A stretch of DNA of 64,000 bases from Trichobilharzia regenti (Eukaryota; Platyhelminthes; Trematoda; Strigeidida; Schistosomatidae). The stretch spans positions 53,951,112 through 54,015,111 of the forward strand of contig OX235265.1 in assembly GCA_944472135.2 (NCBI GenBank), in the 5' to 3' direction. The notes beneath the pieces were generated by a model that was given only the letters and a program-made list of their open reading frames with translations, did not search any database and was not told the DNA's origin. Shown piece after piece: positions 35,028-46,639 of the stretch. Made by a program: the position numbers and the translations under genes. How positions within the stretch are numbered: the stretch's first letter is position 1; each line of letters begins with the position of its first letter.

Positions 35028-36090
35028 ATCATAGGTTCAAAAAATTCACTGACTGGGTTAGTGCTGTACAGGTAGTGATTGGGATTTGTTCATTGTTACA
35101 ACGGTAATATTCCATAACTGTCATCCAGGGTGTGACGCAGAAAAAAGCACTGGATATTTAGCGGGGTGGCTGGAGAACTTGGGACCAGTAAATTTTGCAG
35201 ATCTCAAAATTTTGACTATCATTGTAAGTCATTGAGCGTCTACATACTTTATCGTTACTTAGAATGGTGACGGAGAAAAGAAGACAAAGTATAGCAGCAC
35301 AGAAAGAAGCACAAAGAGTCCTCAATTTGCAACTTTTGAATGTTGTTAAAATACGTGACTTGTATAGAAACCACGATTTCTGTTGACACACTAATTAGTT
35401 CTGATGTGCTAACTTTCATAATACATGTATGAACTAATATTAACGCCCTGTCTAGAGATGTTTGCTGTGTTTTTGCAAGAATATTAACATTTATCAATGA
35501 GTTTTGTTGTTACTCACACACTTAATGGACCAAGTACGTCTACTTGACGTGAAAAATAACGTATAAGGGTTAGATGGAGGATACGATTGTCATCTCTGAC
35601 GACTCTGGTGACTGAAGAGACGGACTGGGATTGTGTGTCTGCGTTACGCGCACTGGCTGATAGTCTGTTTCAAGTGATTGAAAACTTATTTAAGAAGTTG
35701 GAACACATAAGTCCGATAGTGTGCTCTACGACAACAAAGTTGCCTGATATCCAAGAATGTAACTAATTACAGTGGTAGATTTAATTATGGGCCTGAAGGA
35801 TTCGAACGGAAAACAATCACTGGCCTGTGCAACTCATACCCTGTCGTCAGGTAGACATTGCAGAGTGAATACTCACCTACAACTTTAATTGGGCAAGGGG
35901 TCCAGAATGAAAGTAGTTGGGGAGCTGCGTATCCTGTGAAGAGGTAGATGTGATCACATATATCGTTCCTGTGTGGTATTAGTACAGTTTTATATGCATT
36001 AATCGTGTGATAGGATCTTCCAATTAGCTTCAAGGCTTCTCTTAAGAATGGAATAATGAAAATTCTCTGCAACCAGAAGACAACTCTCCG
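35028..36090. other. No identified gene; one coding-like stretch and one B-box-like site
   Basis: 35612-35764 is open on the plus strand (DWDCVSALRALADSLFQVI, then HISPIVCSTTTKLPDIQECN, stop) with natural-looking composition but no start or identity. On the minus strand 35790-35805 contains gttcgaatcc, a B-box-like sequence. Both may belong to an unlisted repeat family. Confidence 0.3.
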
Positions 36091-36099
36091 AAACTCAGA

Positions 36100-37145
36100 A
36101 TATTATTTTATATGCCTTTACTGGAGAAGGTGTGGAGAGAGGTCAAATTACTTGAGGATTAAAAGAAAGGATACTTATTCAAACTACCAAAGAAAGGAGA
36201 CTTAAGTTAATGCAAAAACTGACGCGGAATTATGCTCCTGTCCATCCCAAGCAAAATACTAAGCCGAATCATCCAGGAGAGAATCAAACAAGACCTAGAT
36301 GGAATACATCGACCGGAACAGGCTGAATTCAGGACAAACAAGTCATGAATTGATAAAAATGCCAAACTACGGATCATCAATGAGAAAAGCTTGCAAAAAT
36401 GGCAGTCACCTCTGTCAGCCACGCCTCGTAAACCGTTAACGCCCAGCTCTTGCTGCACTCAGGCTCACGCTGTTCCTTGAAGTTTCTCAAAAACGCTTAG
36501 TAATAACGGACGAAAAACCAAAACACCAATTGGCGACTCGAGAACTCTATATTGTAACACCAACATATAAACAATGTTACAACTAAGGTCTGTGAACAAA
36601 TATTACAATAATGAATCACAATATTACTAATGACGGTTTACTGCTGACTTCTTTCTGAACAGCGACCGATGAGACGATGACTGGTGTATTGATGCCTCCG
36701 CGAAAATTGGGGAAGTTGGTTTTGAGTAAACGACCATGAATTGATTGTTCAATCTTCAACTACATTGGCAACCTCTCTATCTCAACTTCATCGACTTTGA
36801 AAAGGACTTCAGTGGACAGCGTCGATCGAGAGGTGATTTGACAACTACTTTGCTACTACGGGGTCCCATCGACAAGTATACATCTCATCCAACAGTTATA
36901 CGATAATGCTGAATTCCAAGTAATCCACAACGGGAAACTTACGGAAGCCTTCAAATTGAGGACGGGAGTAAGGCTAGGCTGTCTACTATTGTCAATGATC
37001 TTCCTGATTGCAGTAGATTGGATAATCCGACAGACAACGGGCAATGAGAAAACAGGCATAAAATGGATTCAAACAAAAGACTTGGAGAACCTGGACTTCG
37101 CCGATGATATATGTCTGATTTCCCACAAAATGGAAGATATGCAAG
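36100..37145 (+). pseudogene. RTE-like reverse transcriptase fragment split by a solo LTR
   Basis: 36150-36412 reads FKLPKKGDLS, IPSKILSRIIQERIKQDLDG, HRPEQAEFRTNKS. After the LTR, 36776-37145 continues LYLNFIDFEKDF, SVDREVI, IHLIQQLYDNAEFQVIHNGK, GCLLLSMIFLIAVDWIIRQT and LDFADDICLI (the FADD catalytic block). It is cut at 37145 by another LTR element. It is a different lineage from the copies at 4.5 and 48.5 kb and carries stops. Confidence 0.75.
36413..36770 (-). repeat. BEL/Pao-type solo LTR with 5-bp target duplication
   Basis: Flanked by acctc at 36408-36412 and 36771-36775. Removing it and one duplication restores the RTE reading (tggcagtcacctctctatctc). Terminal bases TGTCAGCC ... ATTGGCA. 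Nearly identical to 26639-26996. Confidence 0.95.
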
Positions 37146-37462
37146 TGTCAATGGAGTTGAAGATTGAACGATCAATTCTTGGTTGTTTGCTCAAAATCAA
37201 CTTCCCAATTTTCGCGGAGGCATCAATACGACAGCCATCGTCTCATCGGTCGCTGTTCAGAAAGAAGTCAGGAGACAAACACCAGAAACCTTAATAGAAA
37301 TATGTTTATATGTTGGTGTTACAATAAAGAATTCCCACGCGGCCAATTGGTGTTTTCGTTTTCGTCCGTCATTACTAAGCGTTTCTGAAAAACTGCAGGG
37401 AACAGAGTGAACCCGACCGTAGCAAGAGCAGGGCATTAACGGTTTATGAGACGTGACTGACA
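37146..37462 (+). repeat. 5' LTR of the outer element (317 bp)
   Basis: TGTCAATGGAG to GTGACTGACA. Shares the short central form (aaatatgtttatatgttgg, caataaagaattcc) with the LTR at 55351-55667. Followed by the leader gtttctgatggtagaaa. Confidence 0.9.
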
Positions 37463-37606
37463 GTTTCTGATGGTAGAAAGAGATTAAGCGGATTCAGACA
37501 GTTGGTGAAAGTTTGGATAGTCACCGTTCATTGTTCCTGGTGCCGGTCAAGTCCTCTTTGAACAAGCAACATCTGGAACCTTTTTGGAATTGGGTCAAGT
37601 TCAACA

Positions 37607-38281
37607 ATGCCTGGGTCAAATAAGGGACAGAGCGTCTTGGATGCAAACAGGAAAGTAAGTCATGGTGACTTGTCTGTTAATTGTAACGATGTGTCTGATG
37701 TTAAGCATGACATGGTTGATGTTACTGTTTCGCCATTCAGGGATAATAGGAACATCAAACTCCCTAAATTTGAACCACGGTGTTTCGATGGAAACCCGGC
37801 TGATTATTTACAACTTCTAGAGGAATTTGAGATCATGTTGAGTGGTTTTCTATTAAATGATGAATTGAAGTTAATGTATTTGATGAGATATTGCACTGGA
37901 GATGCTGCAAGAGCCATACAGTGCTGTACGTTTATGAAGCCAAAGGAGGGCTACTACGAGGCTATGAGCATATTACGTCAAAGGTTTGGAAGACCTTCGA
38001 TGATTGCAGGGAAATTATTCGAGGCTGTTAAGGGTAATGGTGGTCAAATACAGGATGACTCCCAGGAACTCACTGAGATTTTAGATAATTTGCTAATTTA
38101 CAAGAATGGAATGATTTCGATGAATCGCATGAGTGACATCAACTCCAGTTTTACACTAGAAGCAATAGCAAGACGCATACCTACTCGACTGCAAAGGAAA
38201 GGGTGAAGTTGAGCTCCCGTATGGAGGATGAGGGTATCGAGCCAAAGTTTGATGATATTCTGAAACTGGTAAAAGATAGCG
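37607..38281 (+). pseudogene. gag-like gene of the outer element, 5' part
   Basis: Starts MPGSNKGQSVLDANRKVSHG and continues through the gag core (PKFEPRCFDGNPADYLQLLE, YLMRYCTGDAARAIQCC, RQRFGRPSMIAGKLFEAV, PTRLQRK). A one-base lesion near 38200 shifts frame before VKLSSRMEDEG, and the frame then runs to LKLVKDSV at the insertion point. The rest of the gene lies at 42250-43533. Confidence 0.8.
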
Positions 38282-38646
38282 TGTCAATCACGTCTCAAAA
38301 ACCGTTAATGCACAGCTCTCGCTACGCTCGGGCCCACGCTGTTCTTAGAAGATTTCAGAAACGCTTAGTTATAACGGACGAAAAAACCAAAACACCGATC
38401 TGCCGCTTGATATTTCTTTATTGTTACACCAACATATAAAAGGAATAAGCGAACTAAGCAACTAAGGTCTGAAAACAAATATTACAATAATAAATCGTTA
38501 TGTTACTTCTGACGATGTTTCACTCTTCTTTCTGAACAGCGACCGATGAGACGATGACTGTCGTATTGATGCCTCCGCGAAAATTGGGAAGTTGATTTTG
38601 AGCAAACAACCAAGAATTGATCGTTCAATCTTCAACTCCATTGACA
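38282..38646 (-). repeat. 3' LTR of the nested element (365 bp)
   Basis: Plus-strand TGTCAATCACG to CTCCATTGACA, then ctccccggcaaaaaaggg, the complement of the purine tract. Close to its partner at 41894-42249. Confidence 0.92.
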
Positions 38647-39797
38647 CTCCCCGGCAAAAAAGGGATCCAACCCTTTTTTCCTTCACGACCAATGCACGTT
38701 GACTTGGATGCCATTGCGAGAACCTGGGTCACACGGACAGAGCTGAAATGGAAAACAAACAGAAAAGCCAACACACCACAAGCATACCCACAGCACAATC
38801 TCACACATCAATGACGACCTGCGCCTCCAGACAGAGACCTCCTCTTGACATCTTGCAACACAATCGCCACTTACTAGAATGACTCTTGCAGAATGCAAAG
38901 TGACCATGGCAGCACCTCACGATACTCTACGCACATCCTCTTATCTACTCATTACCAATTACCACTGAAATCGCTTGTCACTCATTCTGCCTCAGTTCTA
39001 GTAGCGGTGACGCATGCGAGCCTCAGTCGTTTACACTCTTTCTCCCCGGCGTGTCGGACCGCAGCTAACAATTATCTCCGTGTGCATTTCATTCTCAGCA
39101 ATAGCCTAGCCTCCCCGGCGTATACGCCCCATCTGCTGTCCTTAACATCAATCAATTCATTCATGGATGTAGAAGACTCGAAACAACTTCAGAAGTAATC
39201 ACGACGAAAATTTTAACAAAATTACGCAATAACAACAAGACACGAAAACAACAAGTAAACACAATGAATCCAAAATACACCAATTGCTATGACACACCAC
39301 ACGTATATACAAATAGTACAAACAACCTCGCCGATCATGTCTTGGTGGAATTCCTTTGAAGAATTGCAGGACTTACACCAGTACGCCTACAACCCTTCTC
39401 AGGTTGACGATTGTAATTTGTGGAATGTCCGGACACAAACAAGATTAACCAACAATTACAATAATTGGAACTCACACAACTATTTAACACAAACATATGT
39501 ACAATCAACACATCAAATGTTGTGGATTCTGGCACAGAAAACTACCCTTGAAGAACTGTAGGACTTACAGCAGTACGCCTACATTCCTTCTCAGGTTGAT
39601 GATCCAAGTGGAAGTCGTCCGGACACAAACAGAATTACCAACAGCTAGATGACAGATGATATCAATTCAGTATATGCAATATGAACATATGTACAAAATC
39701 ACACACCAAGCACATTGGACTGCTCATTGATGCGCTACCCTTTGAAGAATTGTAGGACTTACAGCAGTACGCCTACAACCCTTCTCAGGTTGACGCT

Positions 39798-41751
39798 CTA
39801 GGTTGGAAAATCGTCGCAGAGTTCATTTGCTAACTTCCTTCTATGAGCTATATCCTCAAATCTGAACGGCAACACGCCCATGTCATTGTATCGTAGAATA
39901 TAGATGACCAACAAACACACGACATATCTCATCAACCAAGTGTAGAAACAGAGTAATTTACACCAAAGATAATAACATTCAAATAGTAACTTGAAACTAG
40001 AAATGCCTTTATTCGTGCAAGTCAATTTAACAATTACTCTCTCGTTTACACTTGGCTTATCCTCACTAAACTGACCATTGATATTCGTCCTTTCAAACGA
40101 ACTGATACTAGCATAGTCATTGCACAAGATACTTGAGTTCATGGGTGTCTGTTTCATTGTGGATGACAGCACCAACGACGACTGATTGATATCAGTTGAT
40201 GAACTTAGCAGTGGATCAAAAGCTGTTGTTGCTCGACTTTCAGAAATTTGTCTACCTGCAAGACCACCACCACTGCTGTCTTTTACTATCAGCTCGCTTT
40301 AGGACTAGCATCTGATGATAGGTGGGCTTCACTCTGATCAATTACACTGACGGTTTGACAAGTATGCATGCCTTCTGCAACTGCATCTGCATTTATTTCT
40401 ACTTCACGTTCAAGTTGTACAGAACCTTTATTTAACTTAGCGGTAGTAGGCATTCCCTCCATTTCATCATGATCAACCAAAGACAAATCTGCACTATCAT
40501 GATCATTACACAAATATTCAATTTACCGTCAAGTTCATCATTTTCAAACTCTTTAATAACAGAAGTAGACAATTTTGGTTCCTCCTCACAAATCATTAAA
40601 GGTTTTATATCTTCACTCTGACTAGTTATACTTTGTAAACTTTTGGAGTCAGAACTGCACTCTGAAGCAGTAACTCTATTCTGTGACACTCTATTCAACA
40701 ATGGCTTACCAGTTGCAACTACAGACTTCTTCACCGAACCGTTATCGTCACACAATTCGGAGTCAGGCCTGGAGTTTACATTTAGCTTATCACTGAACTT
40801 GCTCACTGGTTCACAGTTCACTTCTGTATGCACCTCTTGCACACGTGTAAAACACAACCGTGTTTGTCTTGCATCTTGTAACTTATCTGTTGAGGATGTA
40901 CTACGAAACCTGTTACACTCACTAGGTCTATATGCATTACTAGACATCATGGAGCCTTCTCGATATCCACCTCTCTGAGGCCTACTCGTCATCAATGATT
41001 GCATTTTACCCTCAGACTGCTCTATTCTAGGGGTGAGATGTAATAGACTGGCGAACTTGCTCATAGATTGATTGACACTAGTATTTACCAGTTTCAGGAT
41101 ATCATCAAACTTTGGCTCGATACCCTCATCCTCCATACGGGAGCTCATCTTCACCCACTTCCTTTGCAGTCGAGTAGGTAGACGTCTTGCTATTACTTCT
41201 AGTATAAAACTCGAGTTGAGGTCACTCATGCGATTCATCGAAATCATTCCATTCTTGTAAATTAGCAAATTATCTAAAAACTCAGTGAGTGCCTGGGAGT
41301 CATCCTGTAATTGACCACCATTACCCTTAACAGCCTCGAATAATTTCCCTGCAATCATCGAAGGTCTTCCAAACCTTTGACGTAATATGCTCATAGCCTC
41401 GTAGTAGCCCTCTTTTGGCTTCATAAACTTACAGCACTGTATAGCTCTTGCAGCATCTCCAGTGCAATATCTCATCAAATACATTAACTTCAATTCATCA
41501 TTTAATAAAAAACCACTCAACATGATCTCAAACTCCTTTACAAATTGTAAATAATCAGCCGGGTTTCCATCAAAACACCGTGGTTCAAATTTAGGGAGTT
41601 TGATGTTCCTATTATCCCTGAACGGCGAAACAGTAACATCAACCATGTCATGCTTAACATCAGACACATCGTTACAATTAACAGACAAGTCACCATGACT
41701 TACTTTCCTGTTTGCATCCAAGACACTCTGTCCCTTCTTTGACCCAGGCAT
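39798..41751 (-). pseudogene. gag-like gene of the nested element, two frameshifts
   Basis: Starts at 41751 (MPGSKKGQSVLDANRK). Open through the gag core, the basic segment RPQRGGYREGSMMSSNAYRP and the acidic region to about 40530. There one base is missing compared with the intact copy (tttgtgtaatg for tttgtggtaatg), and again near 40301 (aagcgagc for aagcggagc). The last block 40175-39798 carries the hydrophobic segment FKLLFECYYLWCKLLCFY and the C-terminus HRRKLANELCDDFPT. Apart from these two deletions it is close to the intact 651-codon gene, so it decayed recently. Confidence 0.85.
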
Positions 41752-41893
41752 TGTTGAACTTGACCCAATTCCAAAAAGTTCCAGATATTGCTTGTTCAAA
41801 GAGGACTTGACCGGCACCAGGAAAATGAACGGCGACTATCCAAACTTTCACCAACTGTTTGAATCCGCCAGATCTGTTTCTATCGTCAGAAAC

Positions 41894-42249
41894 TGTCAAC
41901 CACGTCTCATAAACCGTTAATGCCCAGCTCTCGCTACGCTCGGGCCCACGCTGTTCTTGAAGATTTCAGAAACGCTTAGTTATAACGGACGAAAAAACCA
42001 AAACACCGATCTGCCGTTAGATATTTCTGTATTGTTACACCAACATATAGAAAGAATAAGTGAACTAAGGTCTGAAAACAAATATTACAATAATAAATCA
42101 TTGTATTACTTCTGACGATGTTTCACTCTTCTTTCTGAACAGCGACCGATGAGACGATGACTGTCGTATTGATGCCTCCGCGAAAATTGGGAAGTTGATT
42201 TTAAGCAAACAACCAAGAACTGATCGTTCAATCTTCAGCTCAATTGATA
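41894..42249 (-). repeat. 5' LTR of the nested element (356 bp)
   Basis: Plus-strand TGTCAACCACG to CTCAATTGATA. The minus-strand leader gtttctgacgatagaaacag follows it at 41893 downward, as in the other 5' LTRs. Confidence 0.92.
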
Positions 42250-43533
42250 TAGCGTCAATCAAACTTTGACCAAGTTTGCCAGTCTATTACATCTCACCCC
42301 TAGAATGGAGCAGTCTGAGTGTAAATGCAATCATTGATGACAAGTAGGCCCCAGAGAGGTTGATATCGAGAAGGCTCCATTATGTATAGTAATGCATATA
42401 GACCTAGTGAGTGTAACAGGTTTCGTAGTACATCCTCAACAGATAAGTTACAAGATGCAAGACAAACACGGTTGTATTTGACACGTGTGCAAGAGGTGCA
42501 TACAGAAGTGAACTGTGAACCAGTAAGCAAGTTCAGTGATAAGCTGAATGTAAACTCCAGACCTGACTCCGAATTGTGTGACGATAACGGTGCGGTCAGG
42601 AAGTCTGTAGTTACAACTGTTAAGCCATTGTTGAATAGAGTGTCACAGAGTAGAGTTATTGCTTCAGAGTGCAGTTCTGACTCCAAAAGTTTACAAAGTA
42701 TAACTAGTCAGAGTGAAGATATAAAACCTTTAATGATTTGTGAGGAGGAACCAAAATTGTCTACTGCTGTTAACAAAGAGTTTGAAAATGATGAACTTGA
42801 CGGTAAATTGAATATTTGTGGTAATGATCATGATAGTGCAGATTTCTCTTTGGTTGATCATGATGAAATGGAGGAAATGCCTACTACCGCTAAGTTAAAT
42901 AAAGGTTCTGTAGAACTTGAACGTGAAGTAGAAATAAATGCAGAAGCAGTTGCAGAAGGCATGCATACTTGTCAAACCGTCAGTGTAATTGATCAGAGTG
43001 AAGCCCACCCATCATCAGATGCTAGTCCTAAAGCGGAGCTGATAGTAAAAGACAGCAGTGGTGGTGGTCTTGCAGGTAGACAAATTTCTGAAAGTCGAGC
43101 AACAACAGATTTTGATCCACTGCTAAGTTCATCCATTGATATCAATAAGTCGTCGTTGGTGCTGTCATCCACAATGAAACAGACACCCATGAACTCAAGT
43201 ATCTTGTGCAATGACTATGCTAGTATCAGTTCGTTTGAAAGGACGAATATCAATGGTCAGTTAAGTGAGGATAAGCCAAGTGTAAACGAGAGAGTAATTG
43301 TTAAATTGACTTGCATGAATAAAGGCATTTCCAGTTTCTAGTTACTATTTGAATGTTATTATCTTTGGTGTAAATTACTCTGTTTCTACACTTGGTTGAT
43401 GAGATATGTCGTGTGTTTGTTGGTCATCTATATTATACGACACAATGACATGGGCGTGTTGCCGTTCAGATTTGAGGATATAGCTCATAGAAGGAAGTTA
43501 GCAAATGAACTCTGCAACGATTTTCCAACCTAG
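42250..43533 (+). pseudogene. gag-like gene of the outer element, 3' part
   Basis: Resumes directly after the tagcg duplication. 42382-43338 is open (SDKLNVNSRPDSELCDDNGA, LVDHDEMEEMPTTAKLN, SSIDINKSSLVLSSTMKQT), then a TAG replaces the Lys codon inside SSFKLL. The hydrophobic segment and C-terminus remain readable to the normal stop at 43531. Confidence 0.8.
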
Positions 43534-44683
43534 AGCGTCAACCTGAGAAGGGTTGTAGGCGTACTGCTGTAAGTCCTACAGTTCTTCAAAGGGTAGCGCA
43601 TCAATGAGCAGCCCAATGTGTTTGGTGTGTGATTTTGTACATATGTTCATATTGCATATACTAAATTGATATCATCTGTCATCTAGCTGTTGGTAATTCT
43701 GCTTGTGTCCGGACGACCTCCACTTGGATCATCAACCTGAGAAGGAATGTAGGCGTACTGCTGTAAGTCCTACAGTTCTTCAAGGGTAGTCATCAAAGCA
43801 GAATCCACAATATTTGATGTGTTGATTGTACATATGTTTGTGTTAAATAGTTGTGTGAGTTCCAATTATTGTAATTGTTGGTTAATCTTGTTTGTGTCCG
43901 GACATTCCACAAATTACAATCGTCAACCTGAGAAGGGTTGTAGGCGTACTGGTGTAAGTCCTGCAATTCTTCGAAGGAATTCCAGCAAGACATGATCGGC
44001 GAGGTTGTTTGTACAATTTGTATATACGTGTGGTGTGTCATAGCAATTGGTGTATTTTGGATTCATTGTGTTTACGTGTTGTTTTCGTGTCTTGTTGTTA
44101 TTGCGTAATTTTGTTAAAGTTTTCGTCGTGATTACTTCTGAAGTTGTTTCGAGTCTTCTACATCCGTGAATGAATTGATTGATGTTAAGGACAGCAGATC
44201 GGGCGTATACGCCGGGGAGGCTAGGCTATTGCTGAGAATGAAACGCACACGGAGATAATTGTTAGCTGCGGTCCGACACGCCGGGGAGAAAGAGTGTAAA
44301 CGACTGAGGCTCGCATGCGTCACCGCTACTAGAACTGAGGCAGAATGAGTGACAAGCGATTTCAGTGGTAATTGGTAATGAGTAGATAAGAGGATGTGCG
44401 TAGAGTATCGTGAGGTGCTGCCATGGTCACTTTGCATTCTGCAAGAGTCATTCTAGTAAGTGGCGATTGTGTTGCAAGATGTCAAGAGGAGGTCTCTGTC
44501 TGGAGGCGCAGGTCGTCATTGATGTGTGAGATTGTGCTGTGGGTATGCTTGTGGTGTGTTGGCTTTTCTGTTTAATTTCCATTTCAGCTCTGTCCGTGTG
44601 ACCCAGGTTCTCGCAATGGCATCCAAGTCAACGTGTATTGGTCGTGATGCAAAAAAGGGTTGGATGCCTTTTTTGCCGGTGAG
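43534..44683 (+). other. 3' noncoding region of the outer element
   Basis: Three stem-loop repeats (about 43537, 43729 and 43920), CGCCGGGGAG boxes near 44210 and 44278, and the region before the LTR ending ttttttgccggtgag. No pol-type frame. Collinear with 54092-55350. Confidence 0.75.
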
Positions 44684-45111
44684 TGTCAATGGAGTTGAAG
44701 ATTGAACGATCAATTCTTGGTTGTTTGCTCAAAATCAACTTCCCAATTTTCGCGGAGGCATCAATACTCCAGTCATCGTCTCATCGGTCGCTGTTCAGAA
44801 AGAAGAGTGAAACATCGTCAGAAGTAACATAACGATTTATTACTGTAATATTTGTTTACAGACCTTAGTTTGCTTAGTTCGCTTATTCCTTTTATATGTT
44901 GATGTAACAATAAAGAAATATCAAACGGCAGATCGGTGTTTTGGTTTTTTCGTCCGTTATAACTAAGCGTTTCTGAAATCTTCTAAGCACAGCGTGGGCT
45001 TGCGTGTAGCGAGAGGTGGGCATTAACGATTCATGAGGCTTGGCTGAAAAACAGCGTGGGCCAGAGCGTAGCTAGAGCTGGGCATTAACGGTTTATGAGA
45101 CGTGATTGACA
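44684..45111 (+). repeat. 3' LTR of the outer element, with a duplicated end (428 bp)
   Basis: TGTCAATGGAG to GTGATTGACA. The terminal block cagcgtggg...gggcattaacg..t.atgag occurs twice (about 44990-45054 and 45054-45111), once ending ggctgaaa and once gattgaca. This accounts for the extra length. Confidence 0.88.
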
Positions 45112-45442
45112 ACTTTTTTACCCCTTCTCATGAATTTTTATGCTCTATTGCCTTCCCTGATCATATTCTGCCTGCTAATCTTAAATAACTACTTTCTACA
45201 GGTTACCGCTAAAACAACAGTTTATTTCCAGTCAATTCACTAACCTCTTCTACGGAAAATGTGTGTTCAGACAAGTACTTTTTTTCTTATTCCTTTACAT
45301 CCTCAGTGAAACATAAGGCTTCATGCCAGAGGCCTGAACTTTCGGTAGCAGTGGTGTTTATTTTTAAGGGATGGCTTGCTAGCCTCTTGCCCATCGTTTC
45401 CTCTTTACCAGCCTTGTTAATAGCTTAGCGAGGTAAAGGAGC
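45112..45442. other. Spacer, nothing recognised
   Basis: AT-rich, no coding or repeat match. Confidence 0.35.
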
Positions 45443-45515
45443 GCGTCGGCGGGGGATTGGACCCGGACGACATGAGGCGTGGTTGGCGAGCATTCTACCT
45501 CTGTGCCACCGACGC
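45443..45515 (-). pseudogene. tRNA-Gly-like pseudogene or SINE head
   Basis: On the minus strand a 73-nt segment begins GCGTCGGTGGCACAGAGGT and ends CCGACGC, a perfect 7-bp acceptor pairing. It keeps the tRNA-Gly-like tagaatgctcgcc and a B-box ggtccaatcc. The anticodon stem and loop (cgccaaccacgcc) do not pair properly and position 33 is not T, so it is unlikely to be functional. No CCA or SINE tail is obvious. Confidence 0.55.
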
Positions 45516-46504
45516 ACAAACAAGTACATGATGAAAATGTATTCACTTTTCAAAATAAAAGCTGATATTTCCCAAATGGATCTCTTCATTAAAGTCTGCA
45601 ATGATTTCCACTGTACTATCTCAACTTTCAAGATAACTTCAGTAAAAAAAGTAGTAATCAACCAACTAACTACTACTATTACCTGAGAATTATCGTATCT
45701 CTCACATTGAAACTCTTTACTAATACAGTAGTTGATTGGTATTCATTGAGCTTCATTGTTTAAACTGTACTTAGTAGTTTTCGTGTGCATTCAACTATAC
45801 AAATAATCTCCATTTTCGTGTTTACATAATCGCCAATTTCTTCATTTGCATAATTTACTTTTTCAAGAATTCTGATTGAACGTTAATTCCGAGTAAAGCG
45901 TTCTATCAAAACTGATCTACCCTTTCATACTCTTTCCTGCGAAAAATGTCAACCACTACGTTTGGGAACGTAAACATAGTGTTTGCACTTTCTTCAACCC
46001 TTGGAAATTACATTTATTTAGCACAGGTCATCTAATACCACAGTGTGACTAAGTTTACATTCTTTGCTACATCTTACTTGTTGAAGTTTAATCATATCAA
46101 AGTGATTTTGAAGTAAATATTCTTTATATATTGACTTAGAAGTCATAATTAGTCAAACAAACTAGTTAAGATGTATTCGATAGATTATTAATTAAAGCAG
46201 GATGATGGACAATTAAGTCATCTGTGTCCAACATAACAACAAAAGCTGCACAGAAGTGTACTTGTCACAAAAAGGTCCTTTTGTCAATACTTTCTTGTTT
46301 GCAAATATAAACCATCTATTGTTTTCAATTTCTAAGCATTTTTTCTGAGACTGGTGTTTAAAGATCATTGTGTGTATAGCAATCCTAATAAGGCTAGTTG
46401 GTTACATTCATCTTGTTTTGAAGTGTTTGAAAGATGTTATTATTAACATCTAAAAAAGATGAGTAAATTATATGAACATATATTTTTCGTCATATTCCCA
46501 TCAG
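45516..46504. other. No recognised gene
   Basis: AT-rich. One 67-codon frame at 45483-45686 has no supporting signals. Confidence 0.35.
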
Positions 46505-46639
46505 TGTTATTAATATGAGTATAAAACTTGGGCACTGTGGGAGAGTATAACTCCATTATAAGTGAGATTTTATTTTGATAAATTACAGTGTTATACTATA
46601 TAACACTGATTTATCAAAATAAAATCTCATCTATAATGG
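46505..46639 (+). mobile_element. 135-bp Penelope-like mini-insertion with 13-bp target duplication
   Basis: Flanked by atattcccatcag at 46492-46504 and 46640-46652. Contains only the left end (tataaaacttgggcactg) and right end (tcaaaataaaatctcatct) of the element, which form a near-perfect palindrome of about 40-bp arms around 46552-46639. Confidence 0.8.

Larger units (their letters stand above)
38282..42249 (-). mobile_element. Gag-only LTR retrotransposon, complete, nested in reverse orientation
   Basis: Minus-strand element of 3,968 bp. 5' LTR 41894-42249, leader, gag 41751 down to about 39798, noncoding 3' region with three stem-loop repeats and two CGCCGGGGAG boxes, purine tract next to the 3' LTR (38282-38646). 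Flanked by exact tagcg target duplications (38277-38281 and 42250-42254). 5-bp duplications suit a BEL/Pao-type integrase. Only gag is encoded, so reverse transcriptase and integrase must have come from another element. Confidence 0.93.
37146..45111 (+). mobile_element. Gag-only LTR retrotransposon, outer element of a nested pair
   Basis: 5' LTR 37146-37462, leader, gag from 37607, interruption by an inverted element at 38282-42249, gag resumed to a stop at 43531-43533, 3' noncoding region, 3' LTR 44684-45111. Between gag stop and 3' LTR (1,150 bp) there is no protease, RT, RNase H or integrase frame. Outer flanks (gcaag and aactt) differ, so the right side may have been rearranged. The 3' LTR is longer because its last about 60 bp are duplicated. 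Confidence 0.85.

Noticed and set aside
45443..45515. Functional tRNA-Gly
   Set aside because: Acceptor stem is perfect but anticodon arm does not pair and U33 is missing.
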